Positions 26,089 to 34,446 of a DNA stretch of 64,000 nt are shown piece after piece. Every line of letters starts with the position of its first letter. Within the stretch, counting starts at the first letter, position 1. A program made the translations under genes and the position numbers. A model generated the notes under the pieces. That model had not been told where the DNA came from. It saw nothing but the letters and a program-made list of their open reading frames with translations, and did not search any database. The stretch is from Clostridiaceae bacterium M8S5. GTDB taxonomy: Bacteria > Bacillota > Clostridia > Tissierellales > MCWD3. The stretch is taken from the NCBI GenBank assembly GCA_029227815.1, contig CP118523.1, positions 558,001 to 622,000 of the forward strand. Reading direction: 5' to 3'.

Positions 26089-26820
26089 ATGTCTAATATT
26101 TTAGTTGTAGAAGATGACCAAATTCAAAGACAAAATCTAGTAAAAATATTAAAAAATATATCGAATGACATAAAAGTTTACCAAGCTGACAATAAATCAG
26201 ATGCTGTTAGAATTTCTAAAGCTGTAAAAATGGATTTCTTTTTTATAGATATGATGTTAAATGATTCTACAGGATTAGATACAGCAAAAGAACTAAGAAA
26301 AATGAAAGAATATAAGTTAACATGGATAATTTTTTTAACAACGCATGTAAGCTATATGTTACAAGCTTTTAAGGAAGTTCACTGCTATGATTATATTCTA
26401 AAACCATATAAAAAATCAGAAATTATAAATGTAACTAAGCTATTATTAGATAACTCATATGAAAGTACAAAAAAAGATGATAGACATAGAGAAAGTATAG
26501 TATTTGAATTGCAGGGAGTTATGCTTAAGATATATGTAGATGAAATATACTTTGTAGAAGTTAATTTAAGAACTTGTATATTGCATACTAAATCAGGTAA
26601 TTACTCACTTAATAGGAAATCGCTTAAAAGTATATTAAGTATGATAAAGGCTGATTATATTATACAAACACATAAGTCATATGCAGTTAACGTTAACTAT
26701 ATAGACAAAATAGAAAAAATATCAAGAGGAATTTGGGAAATTCATTTTCATGGGTATGAGGAACAAGCACTTTTGGCATCAACCTATAAAAATGCTCTCA
26801 AAGAAAAATTTATGGAATAG
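26089..26820 (+). CDS. agrA: AgrA-type response regulator (receiver plus LytTR DNA-binding domain)
   Basis: Transcription activator of a peptide quorum-sensing system. Residues 1-120 are a receiver with VVEDD acidic pair, phosphoacceptor Asp in FFFIDMMLNDSTG, Thr in IIFLTTH and Lys in YDYILKPYK. Residues 135-240 form a LytTR domain (VDEIYFVEVN, the RKSLKSIL segment and HKSYAVNVNYIDKIEK). LytTR regulators typically bind paired direct repeats upstream of target promoters. The kinase gene follows 33 bases later. Adjacent agrBD and the streptolysin S-like cluster are the obvious candidates for control. Confidence 0.9.
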   Translation: MSNILVVEDDQIQRQNLVKILKNISNDIKVYQADNKSDAVRISKAVKMDFFFIDMMLNDSTGLDTAKELRKMKEYKLTWIIFLTTHVSYMLQAFKEVHCYDYILKPYKKSEIINVTKLLLDNSYESTKKDDRHRESIVFELQGVMLKIYVDEIYFVEVNLRTCILHTKSGNYSLNRKSLKSILSMIKADYIIQTHKSYAVNVNYIDKIEKISRGIWEIHFHGYEEQALLASTYKNALKEKFME

Positions 26821-26853
26821 ACAATTTAACAAGTTAATCTAAGGAGGGATATA

Positions 26854-28125
26854 ATGACGATAGTAAGGGTAATAGCGAGTTTTTTAGAATTAAGTAGTTT
26901 GCTTATTATATGGTCTAAATTTGAAAAAAACTCAAAAATTTTGCTAAACCTGATTATCGCCATGTTCTTGGTACTAATAGGATTTATGATAGAAGGGATA
27001 AATCCTATATTTGATTTTATAATAAGTTACAGCTTAATAGTGGTAAGTTTATCTGTTATATATAAGGTAGGAATAATTGACACACTCCTTAAAATAATAG
27101 TTTCCTTTGCAATTATAGTATTTGTTGAACTTATTATATTAATAATTATAGCTTTTATCTATGGCAATAGTTTTCAAACTAATAATTATATCATTTTAGT
27201 GATAGCAAATACAATGAACGTAATTATATCATATGTACTTTATAAAAATACAAAAGCTAATAATATATTTGCAAAAATCAATAACTACATTACTGATATT
27301 AATTTTAAATTTAGAAATATATGGATTGCAAATACGTTATTCTATTGTATGTGCATAAAGATTGTTTGGGATTATTCTCCAGCAGTCATAATAAAATATA
27401 AGTTTTTTATATTTTTAATTTTCTTATTAATATATGTTGTGAATATATTTATATTTAAGAATGATGTATTAATGTATGAAAAAAATAAAATGCAAGAATA
27501 CTATGATAAATATTCTCCTGTTATGGCTTCTATAGTAGAAGACATACGTGGTAAACAGCACGAATACAAAAACCACATTAATGCTATCTATGGCATAATA
27601 CAAGTAGCTGATGAAGATACCATAAAACAAGAGTTAGAAAGCTATATTATATCAATAAATGAAAATCTAGATCAAATAAATATTGTCAAAAGTGATAACA
27701 GCATTATTAATGCAATTATATATAGTAAGGTATGTGATGCAAACAATTTTAATATAAAATTTGATTATAGTATAAGTAAATTATCAAAATTACCTATACA
27801 AGGATTTGAAATGTCAGAAATACTATCAAATCTTTTAAATAATGCTTTTGAAGCTGTAATGGCTGATGAAAACAACAAAAAGATTGTAATGTTAATAATA
27901 CAAGAAGATAATGATATACTTACTGTAGAAGTAAGAAACAGTGGACATACTCTTAAAGCTCAAAATATTGATAAAATATTTAGAAAAGGGTTTTCTACTA
28001 AAAATAGAGGTAGTGGGTATGGATTACACAATGTTAAACAAATTGTAGATGACAACAAAGGAAAGGTTATGATCTCGATAGATAGTGGTTTTACAGTGTT
28101 TAAAGTAAGTATACCTAAAAATTAA
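26854..28125 (+). CDS. agrC: AgrC-type sensor histidine kinase
   Basis: Receptor for the cyclic peptide pheromone. Residues 1-205 contain six or so membrane helices forming the sensor. The phosphoacceptor lies in GKQHEYKNHINAIYGI (about residue 240), and a GHKL ATPase follows with N box EILSNLLNNAFEAV and the glycine segment GSGYGLHNVKQIV. Length (423) and layout match AgrC/GHKL kinases. AAGGAGGG ribosome site. The stop is shared with a bidirectional terminator facing agrBD. Confidence 0.9.
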   Translation: MTIVRVIASFLELSSLLIIWSKFEKNSKILLNLIIAMFLVLIGFMIEGINPIFDFIISYSLIVVSLSVIYKVGIIDTLLKIIVSFAIIVFVELIILIIIAFIYGNSFQTNNYIILVIANTMNVIISYVLYKNTKANNIFAKINNYITDINFKFRNIWIANTLFYCMCIKIVWDYSPAVIIKYKFFIFLIFLLIYVVNIFIFKNDVLMYEKNKMQEYYDKYSPVMASIVEDIRGKQHEYKNHINAIYGIIQVADEDTIKQELESYIISINENLDQINIVKSDNSIINAIIYSKVCDANNFNIKFDYSISKLSKLPIQGFEMSEILSNLLNNAFEAVMADENNKKIVMLIIQEDNDILTVEVRNSGHTLKAQNIDKIFRKGFSTKNRGSGYGLHNVKQIVDDNKGKVMISIDSGFTVFKVSIPKN

Positions 28126-28126
28126 G

Positions 28127-28169
28127 AAAAAAATTCTTGAAATATGCACCGTTTCAAGAATTTTTTTTA
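28127..28169. terminator. Bidirectional terminator between agrC and agrD
   Basis: Arms AAAAAATTCTTGAAA and TTTCAAGAATTTTTT surround a nine-base loop, giving A-run and T-run flanks in both directions. It separates the convergent agrAC and agrBD units. Confidence 0.88.
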
Positions 28170-28172
28170 TAC

Positions 28173-28307
28173 TTATTTTACTAAACTTTTTGGCGGCTTA
28201 ACTTCGTTGAATAAAATCCAAGAAGTACCGATAGAAACCATTTGAGCTAGAGCAATTAATAATATACCAAAAGTATACTTAGCATCAAACTTTTTAATTA
28301 GTTGCAT
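28173..28307 (-). CDS. agrD: AgrD-like autoinducing peptide precursor with Ser in place of Cys
   Basis: A 44-residue peptide missed by ordinary length cut-offs. The start is ATG 28307, seven bases from AGGGGG; ATG 28313 is too close to that site. It has an amphipathic leader (MQLIKKFDAKYTFG), a hydrophobic segment, a predicted pheromone region TSWILF and an acidic/proline C-terminal recognition tail NEVKPPKSLVK, the order seen in AgrD proteins. The residue that normally forms the thiolactone is Ser, predicting a Ser-Trp-Ile-Leu-Phe lactone ring by analogy with serine-containing family members. The start lies inside the end of agrB, so translation is coupled. The ring assignment is inference. 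Confidence 0.8.
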   Translation of the reverse strand: MQLIKKFDAKYTFGILLIALAQMVSIGTSWILFNEVKPPKSLVK

Positions 28308-28899
28308 GCTCATTCCCCCTTTTTAAAAGTAATTGGATGGATTCCATGGCTATAGTTATAATCCCCATACAAAATAACTTAGTGTTATATTTTAATAATA
28401 CCAAAATAACGTACCAAAATATAGTGGCAATTACTGCTAATATTTTTAGAACTAAGTATCTTTTGCCATATTTAATAGGCCTGTATTTGCTACCTATTGG
28501 AGATTTTATAACAATTACTAGTAGAGTTATTGTAAATATGTATAGATGATATGATATTATATAATTTGCTAAATATATGGAACCTATCATAGTTATTGAA
28601 AAAAAGAACAAAGAAAACATCAAGCACCCTAAAAAGCTATTAGAATGATAGCCTCCTGCAAAAATCCTTAAAGTAGATAAGATAACAAAAGAAAATAAAA
28701 ACAAATCTAACTTACCAACTGTTAAGAACAAGATTGATAAAAATAATAGTTTTAGACCTTCATTCATGATTACCTGTAGTGCATATGACATTTGTTCTAT
28801 TTCATCCTGAGAATTTAATTTTGAACTTCTACCAATATTACTGGCAATTTTATCTGAAATTTGTTTAATACTTTTTATATTTAAGCGTTGACTGAGCAA
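28294..28899 (-). CDS. agrB: AgrB-like pheromone-processing membrane endopeptidase
   Basis: Membrane cysteine protease that cleaves the AgrD C-terminus and forms the ring. Five to six membrane helices are predicted. The catalytic His and Cys are in AGGYHSNSFLGC, with the seven-residue spacing of AgrB. The core begins at about IKQISDKIASNIG. No ATG is available in frame: the only canonical start after an upstream stop is TTG 28899, which lacks a nearby ribosome site. The strong AGGAGGAG further upstream (about 28937) precedes a different-frame ATG at 28924 opening a 13-codon ORF that overlaps the agrB start, suggesting coupled translation or a damaged start. Confidence 0.87.
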   Translation of the reverse strand: MLSQRLNIKSIKQISDKIASNIGRSSKLNSQDEIEQMSYALQVIMNEGLKLLFLSILFLTVGKLDLFLFSFVILSTLRIFAGGYHSNSFLGCLMFSLFFFSITMIGSIYLANYIISYHLYIFTITLLVIVIKSPIGSKYRPIKYGKRYLVLKILAVIATIFWYVILVLLKYNTKLFCMGIITIAMESIQLLLKRGNEHATN

Positions 28900-28934
28900 A
28901 ATGCTAATAAGTTACTAAACATCTAAACTGTGTC

Positions 28935-29131
28935 AACTCCTCCTCTCTTAAATACATTTGTAATTAGTTTTTTTGCATAAATTATGTATATATATTATTG
29001 ACTAAACACTAAAAGTTTACCAAATTAAATATAAAATAGTGCTTATATATAATATAACAGAAATATTAAGATTTATAAACAATTTTGGCATGAAAACGCT
29101 CTTTTTCGACTTAAAAAAAATTATTAAATGG
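28935..29131. other. Intergenic region between agrB and the toxin precursor genes
   Basis: AT-rich, divergently flanked region that should contain the agrBD promoter on the minus strand and the distal part of the precursor promoter on the plus strand. I see no clear hairpin or canonical promoter in this part. Confidence 0.4.
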
Positions 29132-29192
29132 GGTACGACTTTACAAGGCGTACAGATGTCGTTTTGAGGCATATGTATTGTATAAATATTAT
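29132..29192 (+). promoter_or_regulatory. Promoter and putative regulator site for the sag-like cluster
   Basis: -35 TTGAGG (29164-29169) and -10 TATTAT (29187-29192) with exact 17-base spacing, 85 bases before the first precursor gene. Upstream lies GGTACGACTTTACA (29132-29145) and an inverted pair ACGAC (29135-29139)/GTCGT (29158-29162). A similar GGTACGAGCTTTGACA precedes the first pore-forming protein gene at 37763. These are candidate AgrA/LytTR sites by position only. Confidence 0.5.
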
Positions 29193-29276
29193 AAAGAGCT
29201 ATAATGATATTAAACAGAGAAATGAACTCATCTGTTGAACATTACCAAAAATATGTAAAACGAAAGGGGGGAGCAC

Positions 29277-29447
29277 ATGTTGAGATTTGAGAAAAATTCA
29301 TTAGCTAGCTCATTAGGCAGTAGAAGTGTAACAGTAGCACCAGGAGGATGTTGTTGTTGTTGTACATGTAGTTGTTGTTGTTGCATTAGCACAAATGTAG
29401 TTAGTGGAGATGGTAATACAGTAAACACAACAAAAGGTGGTAATTAG
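29277..29447 (+). CDS. sagA: Streptolysin S-like (SagA) precursor peptide 1
   Basis: A 56-residue precursor of an azol(in)e-containing cytolysin. The leader MLRFEKNSLASSLGSRSVTV carries the SagA-type start (MLxF). It ends in APGG, followed by the core CCCCCTCSCCCC and a polar Gly/Asn/Thr tail. The APGG-polycysteine junction matches SagA of Streptococcus pyogenes and ClosA of Clostridium botulinum. Ten cysteines plus Thr and Ser in the core are candidate sites for heterocyclisation by SagCD and oxidation by SagB. AAGGGGGGAG lies upstream. First gene of the cluster, with a near-identical-core paralogue 45 bases downstream. Confidence 0.93.
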   Translation: MLRFEKNSLASSLGSRSVTVAPGGCCCCCTCSCCCCISTNVVSGDGNTVNTTKGGN

Positions 29448-29492
29448 TTTCTATAATAATCAACATACACAATAAAGGGGAGGCGTTTAGAA

Positions 29493-29654
29493 ATGTTAAA
29501 ATTCAATAATGTATCTTTAAATGACTCACTAAAACATGACAGTATAAAAGTAGCACCAGGAGGATGTTGTTGTTGTTGCACATGTAGTTGTTGTTGTTGT
29601 GTAACAGTGAACAATATTAGTGGGGATAATAATACAATAAACACTAATAACTAA
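29493..29654 (+). CDS. sagA2: Streptolysin S-like (SagA) precursor peptide 2
   Basis: A 53-residue paralogue of the preceding precursor: leader beginning MLKFNNVSLNDSLKHDSIKV, APGG junction, identical core CCCCCTCSCCCC and a tail ending NNTINTNN. The core is the same at amino-acid level while leader and tail differ, which argues for selection on the modified core. AAAGGGGAGG precedes the ATG. Duplicate precursors raise dose or give products with different tails. Modification, cleavage and export are expected from the following genes. Confidence 0.93.
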   Translation: MLKFNNVSLNDSLKHDSIKVAPGGCCCCCTCSCCCCVTVNNISGDNNTINTNN

Positions 29655-29728
29655 ATTAAAGAAAGAATATAGCCCACAATGGGCAAAATAGCTACAAATG
29701 TAAGCTAAGTTTATTGAGGTGAAGAAGG

Positions 29729-30658
29729 GTGAAAAAAAATGGCAAGAATAAAGCCATGTATAAGCAGATATATCATTTTAATACTCAGTATTTAGGGATA
29801 TCTAGTTATACAGATACAACAGTAGTTAGGATGCAACACAATATACTAAACGGAGGAATTTTCTCACAAAACAGATATAAAAGTGAAGAGTATCTACTAA
29901 ACTTTAGAGGTAATAATAATTATTTAGGTAACAGAATAGGAGCGTCAGATTTTTATGGTTCTGGAGGATTAGCAACATTGACTCAAAAAGAATTAGGAGA
30001 GAATCTAGATAGCGCTATTTTGTTACCTGAACCTCAAAAAATAAAGACATCTATATCAAAAGCTATAAAGAATAGAAGAAGTGTTAGAAAATATAGAGAG
30101 GGTAAAATGTCTTTAAAAGATTTAAGTAACATACTCTACTATAGCTCAGGTGTATCTGGAAAAGATGAGAATAAGTTAGATTATTATGAAGAACCTCTAG
30201 TATTTAAGCTAAGAAATGTTCCTTCAGGAGGAGGATTATATCCAATAAAATTATATTTCTATTGTAACAATGTAAAAGGCTTAGAAGAAGGTATATATGT
30301 ATATTATCCAGAAAACCATGCTATCCATATTATAAAGGATAAAGAAAAACTACTATCAGTAACAACATACGCTGATTTCGCATCAATAGACGTATCAAAG
30401 GTTAATATGGTGATATTATATGTATACGATTTATTTATAAACTCAAGAAAATATGGTGATATTGGAGCAGCATTTGCTTTTATAGAGATTGGAGAAATGG
30501 CTCAAAATATCCAGCTAATATCAACAGCTCTTGGCTATGGTGCATGTGATATTGGTGGTTATGATAAAGGGTTGGTAGAATCAGAGCTAGAAATAGATGG
30601 ATTGACCAAACACCTATTACATGTAACTATAGTTGGTCATGAAGGGGAGGAAGATTAA
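29729..30658 (+). CDS. sagB: SagB-type FMN-dependent dehydrogenase
   Basis: Nitroreductase-fold enzyme that oxidises thiazolines and oxazolines on the precursor to thiazoles and oxazoles. SagB/ThcOx features are visible: RRSVRKYREGKMSLKDLSNILYYS (FMN binding, about 113-135), VPSGGGLYPIKLYFY, and GEMAQNIQLISTALGYGACDIGG near the C-terminus. GTG start 29729 with GAGGTGAAG upstream. It ends one base before sagC. Length of 309 residues is typical. Confidence 0.92.
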   Translation: MKKNGKNKAMYKQIYHFNTQYLGISSYTDTTVVRMQHNILNGGIFSQNRYKSEEYLLNFRGNNNYLGNRIGASDFYGSGGLATLTQKELGENLDSAILLPEPQKIKTSISKAIKNRRSVRKYREGKMSLKDLSNILYYSSGVSGKDENKLDYYEEPLVFKLRNVPSGGGLYPIKLYFYCNNVKGLEEGIYVYYPENHAIHIIKDKEKLLSVTTYADFASIDVSKVNMVILYVYDLFINSRKYGDIGAAFAFIEIGEMAQNIQLISTALGYGACDIGGYDKGLVESELEIDGLTKHLLHVTIVGHEGEED

Positions 30659-30659
30659 T

Positions 30660-31727
30660 ATGGCAAAGTATGTATTTGAAAATGATATTCGATTATTACA
30701 CGGTGGGTTAGATGAAGTTAGAATAAGATCAGGACTTTGGAATTATAACGAAGCTGTTATTGATCTTTCTCCTTATGATGACAATATGAAGAAAGCTGCA
30801 GTAAGTATGCTTAATGCTCTTAAGAACAATGGATTTGATCCAGCAGAAATAGAACAAATGGATATACAGAATGAAAACAAACAACAACTAATGGATTTAT
30901 TAAATGGTCTTTTCGGGGCGGGTATGATATACAGCAATCAAAACTCAAATTTAAAAGACAGAATTACAAATTCTTTATTAGGTCAAATGAAAGAATCATT
31001 AGTAAAAGATGATTTGAAGGAGTCAAGTGTTTTATTTGTTTCAGATTGCGACTTTTCAATAGATATGTCAAAAAAAATATGTAAACAAATGGAGTTAGAT
31101 ATTGAATATGAAGGTATAGAATTTATTAGAGAAATTAGCAAACATGATTTAACAACTAAATTCGATGCATATGAAGTAGAAACATCATTATCTGTAATAG
31201 GTAAAAAACTTGAAAAATTCGATTCGATTGTTATATCTCTTAAACATACAAATATGAATTTTTTAAGGAATATAAACAGAATAGCATTAGAGTATAACAA
31301 AGTTTTGACAATAGGTTTTATAGATGGACCATTTATAACGGTATTTAGCATTAACCCACCTAAAACTGGGTGTGTTGAATGTTTTGAAACAAGAATTTTA
31401 TCTAGATTAGAAGATCATATATTATATGAAAAATATGTTAAGCAAGATATAAATATATCTTCCGAAATAGATCCAGCTAAAATTATATTATCGAGTATGC
31501 TTACAAATTTACTAATAACTGAAGCATATTTATTAAAGAACTATTCTATGACGAAATTTGAGGGTAGAGTGCTCAGTGTATTCATACCATCATTAGAAAT
31601 TCAAGTTCAGGATTTGCTTAGAGTTCCTTATTGTAATGCTTGTGGAAACATATCTAAAGCAAAATTTGAGGAAACAAATATCCAGTCAAGAGTTATGATG
31701 AATGATTTATTAAAGGATTTGAGATAA
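30660..31727 (+). CDS. sagC: SagC-type cyclodehydratase partner (E1-like, leader-binding)
   Basis: E1/ThiF-like subunit that binds the precursor leader and presents the core to SagD. Two CxxC pairs that would bind structural zinc are present, CVECFETR (about 245) and CNACG (about 340). The N-terminal 90 residues correspond to the winged-helix leader-binding region. The ATP-binding residues of true E1 enzymes are not evident, as expected for SagC proteins. The start is ATG 30660 after GGGGAGGAAG; an earlier frame start lies inside sagB. Confidence 0.9.
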   Translation: MAKYVFENDIRLLHGGLDEVRIRSGLWNYNEAVIDLSPYDDNMKKAAVSMLNALKNNGFDPAEIEQMDIQNENKQQLMDLLNGLFGAGMIYSNQNSNLKDRITNSLLGQMKESLVKDDLKESSVLFVSDCDFSIDMSKKICKQMELDIEYEGIEFIREISKHDLTTKFDAYEVETSLSVIGKKLEKFDSIVISLKHTNMNFLRNINRIALEYNKVLTIGFIDGPFITVFSINPPKTGCVECFETRILSRLEDHILYEKYVKQDINISSEIDPAKIILSSMLTNLLITEAYLLKNYSMTKFEGRVLSVFIPSLEIQVQDLLRVPYCNACGNISKAKFEETNIQSRVMMNDLLKDLR

Positions 31728-31751
31728 TTTAATGCTAAGAAGGTGAATACA

Positions 31752-33113
31752 ATGATGAGAATGTACCCAAGTTATAATAATGTCCTAAAGCAATTCAACA
31801 AGGTAGCTGGTAGTCAAACAGGAATAATTAATTCAATGGTGGTGCCATTAGTAAATTATATAGGAGAGCCTACGTTAAGAAGCATGACTGGTACTATGCC
31901 AAATTATCACAAACATATATTAAAAGGTGGTCAAGATGTTCAATATCACATAATAGGATATGGATCTTACTATGAAGAGGCATTTATTAAATATATAGGT
32001 GAAAGTATAGAGAGATATGCTTCCTTGGTTGGTGGAAAGCTGTTAGAGGATAAAGTAGAATATGCTAGCTACAATGAAATATCAAAAAAAGGCAAAGCAA
32101 TGCCTTTAAAATATATGAATGTCTTTACAGATGAACAGATTATAGAAATAAAAGAAAGAAAACTAATCTTGTGTGATAAAAGAGCTAGTGAAGATGACAT
32201 AATTGGATGGGTAAAATGCCCGTCATTATTTAATCCAGATGAAGGAATATATGTTCCTATGCAAATGCTTTTTATTGGTTATGAGAATGATATATCAAAA
32301 AAAGAGTATAGGTATATTCCAGCTTTTAGCACAGGGACAGCATCTCATAAATCGTATTTTAATGCACTGAAGAACTCTTTAATAGAATATATTCAAATAG
32401 ATGCATTTATGATAAATTGGTATACTAAAAGGAAGAGTAAGAGAGTTATTATCGATGATGAGATAGTTAATCAAATACTAAAAAAACATAATCTTTATGG
32501 TGAAAAATCTGCATATGAAATAATTCCTTTATATATATCACTTGATGATGTAAAGCTTCCAAATTACTCAGTTGTATTAAAAAGAAAAGATGGAGAATCC
32601 CCCTTCATGTTAGTGGGAGTTCAGGCTGATACTCACCCTAAACATGGTATTCTAAGAGGAGTGATGGAAGCTTTACCTATATCACAAAGTGTGTTTTATA
32701 ACACAATATTTTATGAGGAAGCAATAAAGCAAGTGACATCAGAAAAACCTTGGTTTATAGACCTTGATAAAAATGTATTGTTTTATGCTATGCCACATAG
32801 AAAGGATGAAAAAGAAAGAGTATTAGCTGATATGATTGAGGGAGAAATAAAGTTGACAAACATACCAAACTATGAAGGCAAAAATGCAAAAGAAGATGTG
32901 GCATATCTTATAAAAGAGCTTAAAAAGATAAGTGAATATGCCGTAGTTTTAGATATCACGCCTCCAGAGGCAAGAGAAAAAGGATGGTATGTTACAAGAG
33001 TATTAGTTCCAGAAATATTAGAGATGTGTATACCTGATTATCCGTTTGCAAACCATCCAAGAATGTTACAGTATGGAGGGGTAAAAAATGAATATCCGCA
33101 TCCAATGCCTTAA
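31752..33113 (+). CDS. sagD: SagD-type YcaO cyclodehydratase
   Basis: YcaO enzyme that uses ATP to convert Cys, Ser and Thr into azolines. Family features: IKYIGESIERYASLVGG (Glu/Arg of the ATP pocket, about 80), GTASHKSYFNALKNSLIEYIQIDA and ILRGVMEALPISQSV. The chain ends in YPHPMP, giving the C-terminal PxPxP motif typical of azoline-forming YcaO proteins and needed for activity in studied members. ATG 31752 follows AAGGTG; a GTG nine bases earlier overlaps that site. The end overlaps sagE by 26 bases. Confidence 0.93.
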   Translation: MMRMYPSYNNVLKQFNKVAGSQTGIINSMVVPLVNYIGEPTLRSMTGTMPNYHKHILKGGQDVQYHIIGYGSYYEEAFIKYIGESIERYASLVGGKLLEDKVEYASYNEISKKGKAMPLKYMNVFTDEQIIEIKERKLILCDKRASEDDIIGWVKCPSLFNPDEGIYVPMQMLFIGYENDISKKEYRYIPAFSTGTASHKSYFNALKNSLIEYIQIDAFMINWYTKRKSKRVIIDDEIVNQILKKHNLYGEKSAYEIIPLYISLDDVKLPNYSVVLKRKDGESPFMLVGVQADTHPKHGILRGVMEALPISQSVFYNTIFYEEAIKQVTSEKPWFIDLDKNVLFYAMPHRKDEKERVLADMIEGEIKLTNIPNYEGKNAKEDVAYLIKELKKISEYAVVLDITPPEAREKGWYVTRVLVPEILEMCIPDYPFANHPRMLQYGGVKNEYPHPMP

Positions 33114-33723
33114 TATATTTATACTCTTATTAGCTATAAATCCCATATCTATTGGTCAGTTAATCAGGGTAAGTATTTCTAGAAATCAAGTAAATACTGA
33201 TAAGATAAATTATATTATGCTTTTTGTATATGTATTAATTACATCTTTAGTAGCACTTGTAAGTAGGGAACTATTATCGTTGAGGTTACCAATTAGTAAT
33301 AGATGGTTTGTTGTTGCCATACTGTTAGTTCCTATAGTTATATTGGTTGAAATATTGACAGTAACTATCATACATCTAATAAGAGGAAACGTGAAAATTA
33401 AGCTAGAGTTTAATGGATTAGGGGCTAGTGCAATATCATCTAAAATAAGTGTAGTACTAATTGGAGTATTAGAAGAAATAATGTATAGACAAGTTTGGCT
33501 TGCTATTTTGATTGGAGTTTTCAATATTCATATAGCTTTAGCAATTATCTTGTCTTCTTTATTTTACGCATTAAATCATATTTCAATTAGTAGATATGTA
33601 TTTATACAAAAAATAATAGCAGGTAGTATTTATAGTGCTTTATATATAGCAAGTGGAACAGTACTGATTCCAATAATTACACATGGTTTACAAAATGCAA
33701 TTATTATAGCTAGGAGTAAATAA
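33088..33723 (+). CDS. sagE: SagE-type CPBP/CAAX membrane protease
   Basis: Intramembrane metalloprotease of the CPBP (Abi) family, proposed to remove the leader from SLS-like precursors or to give immunity. About six membrane helices are predicted. Catalytic motifs are EEIMYRQVW (EExxxR, about residue 130), LNHIS (His) and a final THGLQNAIII. GGAGGGG inside the sagD end serves ATG 33088, indicating coupling. Length 211 residues. Confidence 0.88.
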   Translation: MNIRIQCLNIFILLLAINPISIGQLIRVSISRNQVNTDKINYIMLFVYVLITSLVALVSRELLSLRLPISNRWFVVAILLVPIVILVEILTVTIIHLIRGNVKIKLEFNGLGASAISSKISVVLIGVLEEIMYRQVWLAILIGVFNIHIALAIILSSLFYALNHISISRYVFIQKIIAGSIYSALYIASGTVLIPIITHGLQNAIIIARSK

Positions 33724-33727
33724 TGAT

Positions 33728-34441
33728 ATGAATATAATAGTAATAATTCTTATAGTTACAATTATATATGGGCAAAACAGATTCTCGCTATTAAAAAATT
33801 TATATATCAAGAGATTTATTATTGATAAGTTTGACACAAAAAAGCAGGGAGAAAGAACAATCAGAGCAATTATCACAGTTGTACTAGTTTTTATTTTAGC
33901 TTTTATTGAGTTTATGGAAAAAGTCAATCTAAAAAACAGCATATTTGGAGAGTATAGTATTTTATATAGCATTTTATTATTAGTGTCGGCTATATTGATA
34001 TTTATACAAATGATTTTTATGATAAACTATATAATAAGTATAGTTTTTAAATCAAATATAACAGAATTTATGCACAACATAGATATTATGGAGTTAGATA
34101 TAAACAGTATGTTCTATACAGGTTATTTTATTACATTTATGGTTAGTTTGTTTGAAGGTATAGTTTTTTTTGATATAATATGTTACAGTTTACTAGAAAC
34201 ATATGAATTCAAACTGTGGATTGTCATTGTTACAATAACAATAATATACGGTTTAATGAAGGCTATAATGAGAAGAAGCATCAAAAAGAATATATCATTA
34301 TTTGTGCTTGGAATATCAATATGTTTACCGGGGTTACTATTAACCTTAATAACAAATAGCCTATTTATAGGAGTATGTTTTTTGTTTATATGTAATTTAT
34401 TTGTTTCCTTTAAAAATATAAAGGCAGGCATTAGGAGGTAA
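33728..34441 (+). CDS. sagF: SagF-like membrane protein
   Basis: A 237-residue protein with six or seven hydrophobic segments and no enzyme motif that I recognise. Its position between sagE and the ABC genes matches sagF of the streptolysin S operon, which encodes a membrane protein of unknown function. The assignment rests on gene order and membrane topology rather than on sequence motifs. AGGAG lies in the end of sagE. Confidence 0.65.
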   Translation: MNIIVIILIVTIIYGQNRFSLLKNLYIKRFIIDKFDTKKQGERTIRAIITVVLVFILAFIEFMEKVNLKNSIFGEYSILYSILLLVSAILIFIQMIFMINYIISIVFKSNITEFMHNIDIMELDINSMFYTGYFITFMVSLFEGIVFFDIICYSLLETYEFKLWIVIVTITIIYGLMKAIMRRSIKKNISLFVLGISICLPGLLLTLITNSLFIGVCFLFICNLFVSFKNIKAGIRR

Positions 34442-34446
34442 TTGTT

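Noticed and set aside
29340..29600. TGT-rich tracts as simple sequence repeats
   Set aside because: They are the Cys codons of two real precursor genes with ribosome sites and conserved flanking protein sequence.
29228..29644. Minus-strand frames encoding Gln-rich peptides opposite the two precursor genes
   Set aside because: They are antisense shadows of the polycysteine codons and have no ribosome sites.
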